10,461 bases of DNA from Anaerolineaceae bacterium (GCA_014860845.1 JACZIY010000665.1:1-10461); one strand, 5' to 3'. Shown: positions 1 through 7,594, counted from the stretch's first letter. Numbers and translations are program-made. The notes: generated from the sequence alone by a model not told the origin.

Positions 1-44
1 GTTTTTATTCTATATCAATTTGAACGTAGAATTCTTAGCTAAAA

Positions 45-1025
45 TTAATTTCCAATCAATCTGGCTTTATCACCCACTGCAGCTTTAAATATCTGCTTTA
101 TTCCACTCATTAAAGTTAATTTTTGATGGATATCTTTCGAAGAATCCTTAGTTGTAATTACATGAACATTCGGTCCAGCATCCATTGTATAACATACCGG
201 TATACCGCTCGCCCGCCATTTCTGGACATTTTTCATGATAGTGATCGAGGTATTCTCCCAGTACATTAATGCCGGAGTGGATGTCATCATGACAGCATGC
301 ATCATATTACTATCCAATTCAACCATATCTGCCATTGCTTGAAAATCTCGGTATTTTATTGCTTCCCGAACAATATCCAGGCGCCGTTTTGTGTCTTCCA
401 CACGCGCTTTTTGTAAAGGACTGGTATCGGCTAACTGGTGACCAGCTGTTGACCCAACTTTCTTATGTTCATGGGTAACGACAGCCACTAAGTCAACCAG
501 ATCCCAATGATGAGCAGGTGCAATACTAACTGCATATGAGTCGGAGTCCATCTCTCCTGGAAGCCATTCTACAAACCCCTCTGGAATAGATCTACTGGCT
601 GAGCCAGAACCATGCCTGGCCAGGCAAGACAATTCTTTTTCAGACAAATTCAATCCAAAGGCGCTACTGGCTGCAAGACTTAATGCAGCAAAGGCAGACG
701 CTGAAGATGCGATCCCTGTACCCACAGGGAAATTGTTCTCGCTATTCACTTTAGCAAAGGTTCGTGTTCCAGCTAATTCGCGAACAATATTCAGAAATGA
801 AACCACCCTGTTCAAACCTGAACCAGCAGTTTCTTTCCCGTTAATATAAAGGATATCCGAAGTCAGTTCCGTGGTAAAAGAAACCTGTGTTTTGGTGAAA
901 AGACTATCGAGATTGAAAGATATGGAACCATTGACCGGGATACGTAAGCTTTGATTTTTATTTCCCCAGTATTTTATTAAAGCGATGTTGGGGTGAGCAA
1001 TAGCGGTGGAAGAAAGATTTTTCAC
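45..1025 (-). CDS. mvaD: Mevalonate (di)phosphate decarboxylase
   Basis: GHMP-superfamily decarboxylase of 326 aa, the usual family length. It performs ATP-dependent decarboxylation of a phosphorylated mevalonate in cytoplasmic isoprenoid synthesis. Visible motifs are AHPNIALIKYWG at residues 10-21 (catalytic-type Lys18), the phosphate loop GTGIASSAS at 102-110, SGSASRS at 140-146 with Arg145, and TMDAGPN at 280-286 with the catalytic Asp282. So the Asp/Lys/Arg set of the family is present. The residue after KYWG is Asn22, where classical diphosphomevalonate decarboxylases carry Lys. Chloroflexi members of this family include a phosphomevalonate decarboxylase (Roseiflexus castenholzii), so the substrate could be the monophosphate. 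The start codon is GTG, with an AAGGGA site about 8-9 bases upstream; no better in-frame start aligns with the family N-terminus. No other mevalonate gene lies in the window. Family is certain, substrate is not. Confidence 0.92.
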   Translation of the reverse strand: MKNLSSTAIAHPNIALIKYWGNKNQSLRIPVNGSISFNLDSLFTKTQVSFTTELTSDILYINGKETAGSGLNRVVSFLNIVRELAGTRTFAKVNSENNFPVGTGIASSASAFAALSLAASSAFGLNLSEKELSCLARHGSGSASRSIPEGFVEWLPGEMDSDSYAVSIAPAHHWDLVDLVAVVTHEHKKVGSTAGHQLADTSPLQKARVEDTKRRLDIVREAIKYRDFQAMADMVELDSNMMHAVMMTSTPALMYWENTSITIMKNVQKWRASGIPVCYTMDAGPNVHVITTKDSSKDIHQKLTLMSGIKQIFKAAVGDKARLIGN

Positions 1026-1289
1026 TTAATTTTGTCCCTTTTTTGATGAATTAAGTTTATCACGATGACTAAAAAAGAATGATCCTAAAAATTGATAATT
1101 TCTAACAATATAATTTTGATATATATAATAAACATTGTACAAATAAAACAATTTCTATTGATTAAGATATAAAAATAATAATCCAAACTCCGGAAAGTCA
1201 GCTAATAATTTTTATTAACCGCAATCGATATGAATTTATTTATTCGCTGATTAACCGGGTTTTTTAAATTAACTTTTTTAGGAGGAAGA
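1026..1289. promoter_or_regulatory. AT-rich divergent intergenic region
   Basis: This 264-bp gap separates the divergent decarboxylase and protease genes, so it should hold promoters for both. It is extremely AT-rich, which makes single -10 matches weak evidence. The best plus-strand candidate is CTAACA at 1102-1107, a 16-bp spacer and TATAAT at 1124-1129, giving a leader of about 155 nt. A direct repeat ATTAACCG lies at 1214-1221 and 1250-1257. No coding potential or RNA gene is seen. Confidence 0.3.
1280..1285 (+). promoter_or_regulatory. Ribosome binding site of the S1C protease
   Basis: AGGAGG ends 4 bases before the ATG at 1290. It is a near-perfect Shine-Dalgarno match and fixes the protease start at the hydrophobic signal peptide. 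Confidence 0.85.
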
Positions 1290-2894
1290 ATGAAGAAAAT
1301 TCAAATTTTATTAGGGATGGTCGTTATTGCAGCATTAACTTTATCGTGTGGTTTTTCTATTGGAGGTGACGAAGAACCTACTCAGGTTCCTTCACAGGAA
1401 GTGCTTCAGGTTGCTACACCTGAAATGCCATCACCATCCCAGTCCGGTATGGTTAATTCCCTTGAAAGTGTCAAGAACGCGACTGTGCAAATTGAAGCAC
1501 AGGGAAGTTTTGTGGATCCGCAATTGGGAAGTGTATATAACGCCGCTGGTAGGGGAACCGGTTTTATCATTGATCCCAGTGGCATAGCGGTGACGAATAA
1601 CCATGTTGTAACAGGGGCAGCGCTCTTAAAAGTTTGGGTTGCAGGTGAATCCCAACCCAGAAATGCGAGGGTGTTAGGTGTATCAGAATGTTGGGATCTG
1701 GCAGTTATTGATATCGATGGAGATGGCTATCCCTATTTAGGATATTATGAAGGTGAAATTAATCCGGGGATGGAAGTGTTTGCTGCTGGTTTTCCGCTTG
1801 GTGATCCAGAATATACACTTACCAAAGGTATCATCTCAAAATCACAGGCGAATGGGGAATCTTCATGGGCTTCCATCGATGCAGTCATTGAACATGATGC
1901 TCGCATCCGCGGTGGAAATTCAGGCGGACCTCTTATTACTCCAGATGGCAAGGTCGTTGGAGTGAATTATGCAGGCAATGATACTTTTGATCAGAACTTT
2001 GCCATCAGTGCGCAAAATGCTATCCCTGTCATTGAAAAAATGCGTTTGGGTGAGGATTATGAATCAATCGGTATTAATGGTCAGGCAGTGGTTTCTGAAG
2101 ATGGATCCATTAGTGGTGTTTGGGTCTCATCTGTAAAATCCGGTTCACCCGCCGATAAATCTGGTTTACAGGGTGGAGATATCTTAACCACAATGGAAGG
2201 ACTGGTTTTGGGTTTGGATGGGACAATGTCTGATTATTGTGATATTCTCAGATCCCGAAACCCGCAAGACACAATTGCCGTCGAAGTCCTGCGATTTGGA
2301 ACACAAGAATATTTATCAGGCCAATTGAATGGCAATAAACTTGAAACTCAATTCTCTTTTGCACAGGAATTTGAAAATGATGTTGTTGATCAGGGTGGAA
2401 CTTATTCTGAATTTGTTACTGTAACAGATGATTATGGTGCTATCCAGGTTTCCATCCCGACTGCATGGGGTGAGGTGAGTGGTGAACCCTGGTATGATGG
2501 TAATGATGTCATTGGGTCCAGTATTGTAGCCGCAGGAAATATTGATGCATTTTATAACACGTACGATGAACCTGGGGTTTTCTTTGGTGTATCGGATGAT
2601 GTTGCCAGATTAGCCGGTTATATACAACTGTTGGATGTTTACCGCGAAAGCTTCATAAGTGATTGTTCTCTTGATGGTAGATATCCTTATGAGGATAGTG
2701 GATTTCTCGGTTCTTATGATGTGTTTACAAATTGTGGGACAACAGGTAGCACAATCATTGTCCTTGCTGCCAGACCCATCTCCAATGAAACTTCATTTTT
2801 GGCCACTGTAATGGTACAAATTTTATCTGATGCAGATCTTGTGGCTTTAGATGAAATACTGCGAACATTTGATGTGGTTGGAACATTACCATAA
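1290..2894 (+). CDS. Secreted HtrA-like S1C serine protease with PDZ domain, probable lipoprotein
   Basis: A 534-aa trypsin-fold protease of the DegP/HtrA (S1C) family, probably acting outside the cytoplasmic membrane in protein quality control. Residues 1-19 form a signal peptide ending T-L-S before Cys20, a somewhat loose lipobox, so lipid anchoring is likely. A Pro/Ser/Gln-rich linker (about 28-55) precedes the protease domain (about 58-250). The triad is His105 in TNNHVV, Asp136 in CWDLAVI and Ser211 in GGNSGGP. A PDZ-like segment follows (about 258-345), with GSPADKSGLQGGDIL at 285-299. The last 170 or so residues (about 365-534) match no domain I can name; they contain Cys459 and Cys482, which could pair. 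Terminator hairpins follow directly, so the gene is probably transcribed alone. Substrate and stress control cannot be read from the sequence. Confidence 0.93.
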   Translation: MKKIQILLGMVVIAALTLSCGFSIGGDEEPTQVPSQEVLQVATPEMPSPSQSGMVNSLESVKNATVQIEAQGSFVDPQLGSVYNAAGRGTGFIIDPSGIAVTNNHVVTGAALLKVWVAGESQPRNARVLGVSECWDLAVIDIDGDGYPYLGYYEGEINPGMEVFAAGFPLGDPEYTLTKGIISKSQANGESSWASIDAVIEHDARIRGGNSGGPLITPDGKVVGVNYAGNDTFDQNFAISAQNAIPVIEKMRLGEDYESIGINGQAVVSEDGSISGVWVSSVKSGSPADKSGLQGGDILTTMEGLVLGLDGTMSDYCDILRSRNPQDTIAVEVLRFGTQEYLSGQLNGNKLETQFSFAQEFENDVVDQGGTYSEFVTVTDDYGAIQVSIPTAWGEVSGEPWYDGNDVIGSSIVAAGNIDAFYNTYDEPGVFFGVSDDVARLAGYIQLLDVYRESFISDCSLDGRYPYEDSGFLGSYDVFTNCGTTGSTIIVLAARPISNETSFLATVMVQILSDADLVALDEILRTFDVVGTLP

Positions 2895-2916
2895 ATAATT
2901 TGGCAATCAAAATAAT

Positions 2917-2949
2917 GAGAATCAGGTTATTTCCTGGTTCTCTTTTTTT
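2917..2949 (+). terminator. Rho-independent terminator after the protease
   Basis: Arms GAGAATCAGG (2917-2926) and CCTGGTTCTC (2933-2942) pair over 10 bp with one G-U, around a 6-nt loop. Seven T residues (2943-2949) follow. It lies 22 bases after the protease stop codon. Confidence 0.85.
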
Positions 2950-2970
2950 AAGCTTTGACAAAGCTTTTTT
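2950..2970 (+). terminator. Second, smaller terminator-like hairpin
   Basis: AAGCTTT (2950-2956) and AAAGCTT (2960-2966) form a perfect 7-bp stem with a GAC loop, and T residues run to 2970. It starts immediately after the T-run of the first terminator, so the two probably act as tandem terminators isolating the protease from the next lipoprotein gene. Confidence 0.55.
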
Positions 2971-3048
2971 GTGGTATGAATCTATCGGGTAAAATATCTA
3001 TGCAGATACATCAATGAAATTTCCAAATTTTCTCATGAAAGGAATGAA

Positions 3049-3555
3049 ATGGTAAATAAAAAGTACTCTTTTGTCTTGCTGATAACTTTACTCATCTTAT
3101 CAACCCTGGCATGTAATTTTGGTTTTCAAGATGGAAATATCGCTTTGACTATAACCCTTAAGAAAGATAATTTAATGCAATTAATCAATGGCGCACAAGG
3201 GATTGCTGGATCCGTCTCGGACTCTGATTTGTTGATAGAGGTGCAGGATGTGCAATTTATTGAACCAGATAAGGTCAGACTAACTGGATATTATGGCCTG
3301 CCAAATTCCACCAGAGTTAATGGTGAGATTGAGCTAACTTTTTCTATTGAAAACGATCAACCAAAAGTTGAAATAACCTGGGTTAATATCCCAGGATTGG
3401 ATTTAGCCAGTGATTTTGTCAAGAATATTAATGAAAAATTATCAGGATTAATTCGTGATCAAATAGAAGAATCAGGGGAAAATGCATTGATTAAAGCCAT
3501 CTACGTCGAAGATGAAGCTGTAAAAATTGACGTCGAAATACCCGTGAGACGGTAA
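3049..3555 (+). CDS. Small secreted lipoprotein, function unknown
   Basis: A 168-aa protein. Residues 1-21 are a signal peptide with a strongly hydrophobic core, ending S-T-L-A before Cys22, a plausible lipoprotein cleavage site. The mature part has a short beta-rich pattern (about 31-108: alternating hydrophobic strands and a turn at YYGLPNSTR), then an Ile-Pro-Gly-Leu-containing helix (about 112-140), then a final strand ending EDEAVKIDVEIPV. This layout recalls the DUF2993/LmeA lipid-binding-like lipoproteins of Actinobacteria and Chloroflexi, but that is a resemblance, not an identification. GAAAGGA at 3036-3042 sits 6 bases before the ATG. The stop codon is separated by only 2 bp from the stop of the convergent methyltransferase gene. 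Confidence 0.85.
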   Translation: MVNKKYSFVLLITLLILSTLACNFGFQDGNIALTITLKKDNLMQLINGAQGIAGSVSDSDLLIEVQDVQFIEPDKVRLTGYYGLPNSTRVNGEIELTFSIENDQPKVEITWVNIPGLDLASDFVKNINEKLSGLIRDQIEESGENALIKAIYVEDEAVKIDVEIPVRR

Positions 3556-3557
3556 AT

Positions 3558-4685
3558 TTAATCGACTTTCGCTAAAAAAGCCTGCACATTGATTCCACCA
3601 TTGGAAAAAGAGAGCAGGCTTTTTGGTTTTAATTTTGTCTGGTTTGCGAGGTTGACACTGTTACACAAAAAAATCACATTCCAACCCTGAAATTTTTGTC
3701 TTAACACATTTCCAAATTGAGCATAGAGATTTCGGATATCTTTGTTAGATGAAATCCGCAATCCGTATGGAGGGTTCGTGATGATCCAACCGGGTTGTTC
3801 AAAAGGTTTTATTTCGGATATGGATTGATTTTTCCACTCGATATATTGATTGACACCAGCTTTTTCAGCGTTTTTCCGAGCGATTTCTATTGATCCAATA
3901 TTTCGATCACTTCCCTGAATTTTGGTTGGGGCATCGACAGAATTCTGAATAAATTCCCTTCTCATATTTTGCCAGGACGATTGATTAAAGTCTGTCCAAT
4001 TTTCAAATGCAAAATCTCGATATAATCCAGGAGGTTGATTTTTTGCCATAAGAGCAGCTTCTATAGGAATTGTTCCAGACCCACAAAAAGGATCTATCAA
4101 AGGTAATTTAAGTGACCAATCTGAAGCCATTAATAAGCTTGCGGCCAAATTTTCTCGGATAGGCGCTTTTGAGACAATCTCGCGATAACCACGCATGTAT
4201 AAAGGGTTTCCACTGGAATCGATGCTGATGGTTACTTGATCACGAAGTAACCGGACGATGATCAGTTGTTGTTTCCCATGAGTTTCTTCGGAATCTCCTT
4301 TTAACAAGGGTACTTTTTTCCCCAGATTTGATTCGATAGCCTGGTGTATACGTTGGGTAACAGCGTCACTATGATAAAGCTTTGATTTATGACAGGTGGT
4401 GCGAATTTTTACACTGACATCTTTTTTTAAGAATTGTTTCCAGGGAAGTCGGACCGATTTTGTGAACAGGTCTTGAAAACTGGTTGCTTCAAATTCTCCG
4501 AATCGAATGAGAACGCGGTTCGGTATCTTCAATAATAAATTGAGCTTGTAAATCGTTGGCAAATCGCATTCATATTCCAATTCATCTCCGGAGGAAGCTG
4601 GTCGTAGCTTCGGGAAAAAAAGTGCTACTTCATTTATTGCGATTTGTTCCAAACCAGGGGGAACTACCAGGAAGATTTTATACAT
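3558..4685 (-). CDS. THUMP-domain class I SAM-dependent RNA methyltransferase (RlmL/YpsC type)
   Basis: A 375-aa protein close in length to Bacillus YpsC and to the N-terminal half of E. coli RlmL (COG0116). The family methylates guanine N2 in 23S rRNA; that activity is inferred here. Residues about 1-160 hold the ferredoxin-like and THUMP RNA-binding region. The Rossmann methyltransferase domain follows, with the SAM-binding DPFCGSGTIPIEAAL at 198-212, an acidic GSDRN loop at 258-262, and the catalytic NPPYG at 304-308, typical of N2-guanine or N6-adenine amino methylation. It lies downstream of the radical SAM gene and is probably co-transcribed. The ATG has no clear Shine-Dalgarno site and overlaps the stop (4678-4680) of the extended upstream frame, which suggests past or present translational coupling. 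Its 3' coding end contains a terminator-like hairpin for the opposite strand. Confidence 0.92.
   Translation of the reverse strand: MYKIFLVVPPGLEQIAINEVALFFPKLRPASSGDELEYECDLPTIYKLNLLLKIPNRVLIRFGEFEATSFQDLFTKSVRLPWKQFLKKDVSVKIRTTCHKSKLYHSDAVTQRIHQAIESNLGKKVPLLKGDSEETHGKQQLIIVRLLRDQVTISIDSSGNPLYMRGYREIVSKAPIRENLAASLLMASDWSLKLPLIDPFCGSGTIPIEAALMAKNQPPGLYRDFAFENWTDFNQSSWQNMRREFIQNSVDAPTKIQGSDRNIGSIEIARKNAEKAGVNQYIEWKNQSISEIKPFEQPGWIITNPPYGLRISSNKDIRNLYAQFGNVLRQKFQGWNVIFLCNSVNLANQTKLKPKSLLSFSNGGINVQAFLAKVD
3575..3624 (+). terminator. Terminator for the lipoprotein gene, inside the convergent methyltransferase gene
   Basis: Perfect 11-bp arms AAAAAGCCTGC (3575-3585) and GCAGGCTTTTT (3614-3624) enclose a 28-nt apex. 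The apex can itself fold through TTCCA (3593-3597) and TGGAA (3602-3606). The sequence after it is GGTTTTAATTTT. Position and polarity suit the plus-strand lipoprotein transcript, whose stop is 19 bases upstream. The structure codes for the last residues of the methyltransferase. Confidence 0.65.
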
Positions 4686-4731
4686 AAGGTTTCTTTACCA
4701 GGATCTCTTTTTGTCTATTTTTATTTGTAAT

Positions 4732-6372
4732 TTATTTTTCTACAAAAATTGGTTCTTTTGTAAATGGATTCATCTCAGTGTAATACATGACACTGGCATA
4801 TGTCGATGGTGTCGGCGTAAAAATTTGTACTTGTTCAGGATTTACTTTAAGTTTTTCAGAAGTGAAAGTCTTTAGTTGATGCATTTCCCTGTCAGAACAA
4901 CCAGGATAGGCAGCGATGAAATAATATGTGAGGAATTGATTTTTGTTTAATTTTTTATTGAGTTTATCAACGCGATTCTTGAACTCAAGCAGTTTTTCTG
5001 AGCCAGGTTTTCCCATTAGTTCTAGTACCCTAATATCCGTGTGTTCGGGTGCAATTTTCAATTGACCTGATACGTGATGGGATAATATTTCTTCGAGGTA
5101 TTTATTACCAGATTGCCTATCATCAATAATTAGATCATAGCGCAAACCGGATGCTACGAAGACTTTTCGAACCTGAGGATGTTCACATACAGATTGCAAC
5201 AAATCTATTTGGGGACGGTGATTAGGTCGCAAGGCAGTACAGACCTCAGGGGTAATACATCTTCTATCCTGACATGTTCCACGAGTTGTTTTCTTTTTAC
5301 ATTCAAAACCATACATATTTGCTGTTGGTCCACCCAAATCCTGGATAATTCCCTTGAATTCTGGAATTTTTGATAAGGCTTCCACTTCATTTAGGATGGA
5401 TTCTTTGCTGCGCCATTGGATTGTTCGTCCTTCATGCACAGCAATGGCACAAAAATTACATTCACCATAACAACCTCGATGGGTGCTGATAGAGAATCGG
5501 ATGGTCTCTAATGCTTTGACTTTTCCATTTCTCTCATAATAGGGATGTTGTGCTCTCTCATATGGCAAAGCATAGATCTTATCTAGTTCTTGCTGATTTA
5601 AGGAGAAAGCTGGTGGATTTTGAACAAGATATCGGTCCCCGTGGGCTTGAATAAGACCTTTTGCAGAAATTGGATCATTATTTTTATAAAATGTGTCAAA
5701 ACTATCGATGTAGGCAATTTTATTTGAACTAACTTCTTCGTAAGAAGCTAATGGATAATAATCCTGAATTGGTTCTTTATTGATGTAACTTAAGCCTCGA
5801 ATTAATTTGGGATCATTTCCACGAAGTAATGCATCAGCCAATTCGATAATTGATCGGTCCGCCATACCATACAACAGATAATCAGCTTTTGCATCAAAAA
5901 GAATGGAACGTCTGATTTTGTCGCTCCAGTAGTCATAATGAGCAATTCTTCGCAGACTTGCTTCCATACCGCCCAATACAATAGGTTTGGTCTGCTTGAA
6001 AAATTTCCTGATTAAGTTTGTGTATACGATGGTTGCCCGATCTGGCCTTCTATTATTCTGGCCGCCAGGTGTGTAATCATCACTTTTTCGTTTTTTCAAC
6101 GATGCCGTGTAATTTGAAACCATGGAATCGATGCTTCCAGCGGAAACACCCCAAAAAAACCGAGGTTCACCTAGACGGGTTATATCCTCACCGGTGGAAA
6201 TGTCAGGTTGTGCGATGATGCCAACTTTATAGCCAGCATCCATCAGAATGTGTCCAACGACTGCTATACCCATATATGGGCTATCAATGTAACTATCTCC
6301 GGATACGAGAATTATATCGAAATCCTGCCATCCAAATATATTAGCTTCTTCTCTGGTTGTTGGTATAAACAT
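4732..6372 (-). CDS. ygiQ: YgiQ family radical SAM protein
   Basis: A 546-aa member of the YgiQ/UPF0313 family, a radical SAM protein family of unsettled function. The N-terminal region (about 1-180) is the cobalamin-binding-like domain typical of the family, with VSGDSYIDSPYMG at 23-35. The radical SAM cluster is C301-x3-C305-x2-C308 (RGCYGECNFC). A second cysteine group at 358, 367, 372 and 378 matches the family's conserved FEC...C...C...C region. TPTPSTYASVMYY at 519-531 is the usual end of the core. The protein stops soon after, far short of the 739 residues of E. coli YgiQ, so it lacks the C-terminal domain. Its frame continues for 17 codons beyond the TAA and ends on the next gene's start, so the stop may be recent or a sequencing error. 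It follows the phosphofructokinase-like gene by 27 bp, with no obvious Shine-Dalgarno site. Confidence 0.93.
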   Translation of the reverse strand: MFIPTTREEANIFGWQDFDIILVSGDSYIDSPYMGIAVVGHILMDAGYKVGIIAQPDISTGEDITRLGEPRFFWGVSAGSIDSMVSNYTASLKKRKSDDYTPGGQNNRRPDRATIVYTNLIRKFFKQTKPIVLGGMEASLRRIAHYDYWSDKIRRSILFDAKADYLLYGMADRSIIELADALLRGNDPKLIRGLSYINKEPIQDYYPLASYEEVSSNKIAYIDSFDTFYKNNDPISAKGLIQAHGDRYLVQNPPAFSLNQQELDKIYALPYERAQHPYYERNGKVKALETIRFSISTHRGCYGECNFCAIAVHEGRTIQWRSKESILNEVEALSKIPEFKGIIQDLGGPTANMYGFECKKKTTRGTCQDRRCITPEVCTALRPNHRPQIDLLQSVCEHPQVRKVFVASGLRYDLIIDDRQSGNKYLEEILSHHVSGQLKIAPEHTDIRVLELMGKPGSEKLLEFKNRVDKLNKKLNKNQFLTYYFIAAYPGCSDREMHQLKTFTSEKLKVNPEQVQIFTPTPSTYASVMYYTEMNPFTKEPIFVEK

Positions 6373-6399
6373 AAGAAAGTAATTTTATCAGTGTTTAGG

Positions 6400-7512
6400 T
6401 CAATCTCCGAAGCAGGTTCCTACATCTCTTGCTGCTTGTAGCCATTCATGATCAAGAGGTATCGTTTTGTGTTTTCCAGCGATATCCATTAAAGGAATGG
6501 GCTCAATCTTGAAATTTTTTATTCCTAATAAAACGCCAAATTGACCTTGATGGATTATTCTCACACAACTGGTGCCCAATTGAGCGGCACGCATTCGGTC
6601 GATCGATGAAGGGACGCCACCTCTTAAGAGAAAGCCTAAGATTGTGATTCTTGTCTCCAGGCCGGTTTTTTGATGGAGAAAATGTGAAAGAAGATTGGTA
6701 TTATCGGCATAATCATTTTCAATTGCATCTAATCTTTCTTCGATTTCTTTCCTTTCCTCTCCATTTCTGAGTCGGATGTTGAATTCTCGGTTTCTACGGA
6801 AAAATTCTACGCTTTCCTGGGTCAATGCTCCATCGGATACAGCGATGATACTGAAGCGTTTGCCAGCTTTATTTCGCTCAAGGATTGCCTGAGAAATCTT
6901 ATTGAGATTGTAAGGAACTTCTGGGATCAGAATCACATCTGCTCCCCCCGCCATTCCAGCTCCCAATGTCAACCAGCCAGTCTGTTTCCCTAATATTTCA
7001 ACAACGATTATACGATGATGACTATGAGCTGTACTATGCAGTCGATCAATCGCTTCAGTGGCTACGGATAGGGCAGTATCAAAACCAATTGCATAGTCGG
7101 TGCCGAAAACATCGTTGTCAATCGATTTAGGCATCCCGACCACGTTTAAACCAGCCTGGGATAATGTCAGGGTTCCAACCTGCATTTCTGCTCCCCCTAA
7201 GCAGACAAGGGCATCTAATTTGTGATTTTTGTAGGTTGATATTGCCTGTTCCAATAAATCAGAATTCTTGAAAGATTGACCGGGTAATTCCTGACTGGTA
7301 CCCAGAATTGTTCCGCCAGTTGTCAGAATCCCAGAAAACTCGGACCCTTTTAATGAGATGGAGTTATTTTCAATCAATCCCTTGAACCCATCAAGAAATC
7401 CAACAACTTCCATTTTATAAATACTTTGAGCAGATTTACCAATTGCGCGAATCGCAGAATTCAGACCCGGAACATCATTACCTGCTGTTAGAATTCCAAT
7501 TTTCCCTGCCAT
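6400..7512 (-). CDS. Phosphofructokinase-family protein with altered active site
   Basis: A 370-aa PfkA-fold protein, longer than the roughly 320 aa of E. coli PfkA through extra sequence at about 235-285. The family phosphorylates fructose 6-phosphate with ATP or pyrophosphate. Recognisable are GILTAGNDVPGLN (6-18), TTGGTILGTS (64-73), PKSIDND (128-134, base Asp132), AIDRLHSTAHSHHR (154-167), LGKQTGW (174-180) and RITILGFLLRGG (288-299). Against E. coli PfkA several key positions differ: the GGDGS loop reads GGAEM (106-110, Asp103 to Ala, Gly104 to Glu), Arg72 aligns with Gln74, and His249 aligns with Phe294. Lys129 before SIDND is the residue seen in pyrophosphate-type enzymes. Donor and even catalysis are therefore uncertain. 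The start ATG has an AGGGAG site 6 bases upstream. It is the first gene of the run with ygiQ and the methyltransferase. Confidence 0.88.
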   Translation of the reverse strand: MAGKIGILTAGNDVPGLNSAIRAIGKSAQSIYKMEVVGFLDGFKGLIENNSISLKGSEFSGILTTGGTILGTSQELPGQSFKNSDLLEQAISTYKNHKLDALVCLGGAEMQVGTLTLSQAGLNVVGMPKSIDNDVFGTDYAIGFDTALSVATEAIDRLHSTAHSHHRIIVVEILGKQTGWLTLGAGMAGGADVILIPEVPYNLNKISQAILERNKAGKRFSIIAVSDGALTQESVEFFRRNREFNIRLRNGEERKEIEERLDAIENDYADNTNLLSHFLHQKTGLETRITILGFLLRGGVPSSIDRMRAAQLGTSCVRIIHQGQFGVLLGIKNFKIEPIPLMDIAGKHKTIPLDHEWLQAARDVGTCFGD

Positions 7513-7565
7513 ATCATTCTCCCTTTTCGGATTGATTGATTTTATAAAAATTTCGCGTAGGCAAA

Positions 7566-7594
7566 ATTATGATTTGTCAATTTATTAATCTGAA
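7566..7594 (-). promoter_or_regulatory. Candidate promoter of the phosphofructokinase-like/ygiQ/methyltransferase run
   Basis: Read on the minus strand, TTCAGA (7594-7589) and CATAAT (7571-7566) are 17 bp apart, four and five matches to the consensus. Initiation would fall near 7559, giving a leader of about 47 nt. It lies in the 191-bp gap between the divergent operons. AT-richness lowers confidence. Confidence 0.35.

Noticed and set aside
1348..1587. Open frame of 79 codons on the plus strand within the protease gene
   Set aside because: It is a frame shadow of the protease, with no ribosome site and no recognisable protein features. The same applies to frames at 1745-1951 and 1747-1965.
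2955..2960. Perfect TTGACA as -35 of the small lipoprotein gene
   Set aside because: It lies within a terminator-like stem and no good -10 occurs at 16-18 bp; TATGAA is 14 bp away and TAAAAT is 29 bp away. Kept only as a remark.
2755..2961. Minus-strand frame of 68 codons across the protease end and terminators
   Set aside because: It is antisense to a well-supported gene and runs through both terminator hairpins; the translation has no family resemblance.
5179..5390. Small frames on both strands inside ygiQ
   Set aside because: They overlap the conserved second cysteine cluster of YgiQ and have no independent support. Frames at 6018-6218 and 6208-6441 were rejected for the same reason.
7575..7580. 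Minus-strand TTGACA before the phosphofructokinase-like gene
   Set aside because: No acceptable -10 lies 16-18 bp downstream; the TTCAGA/CATAAT pair has better spacing.
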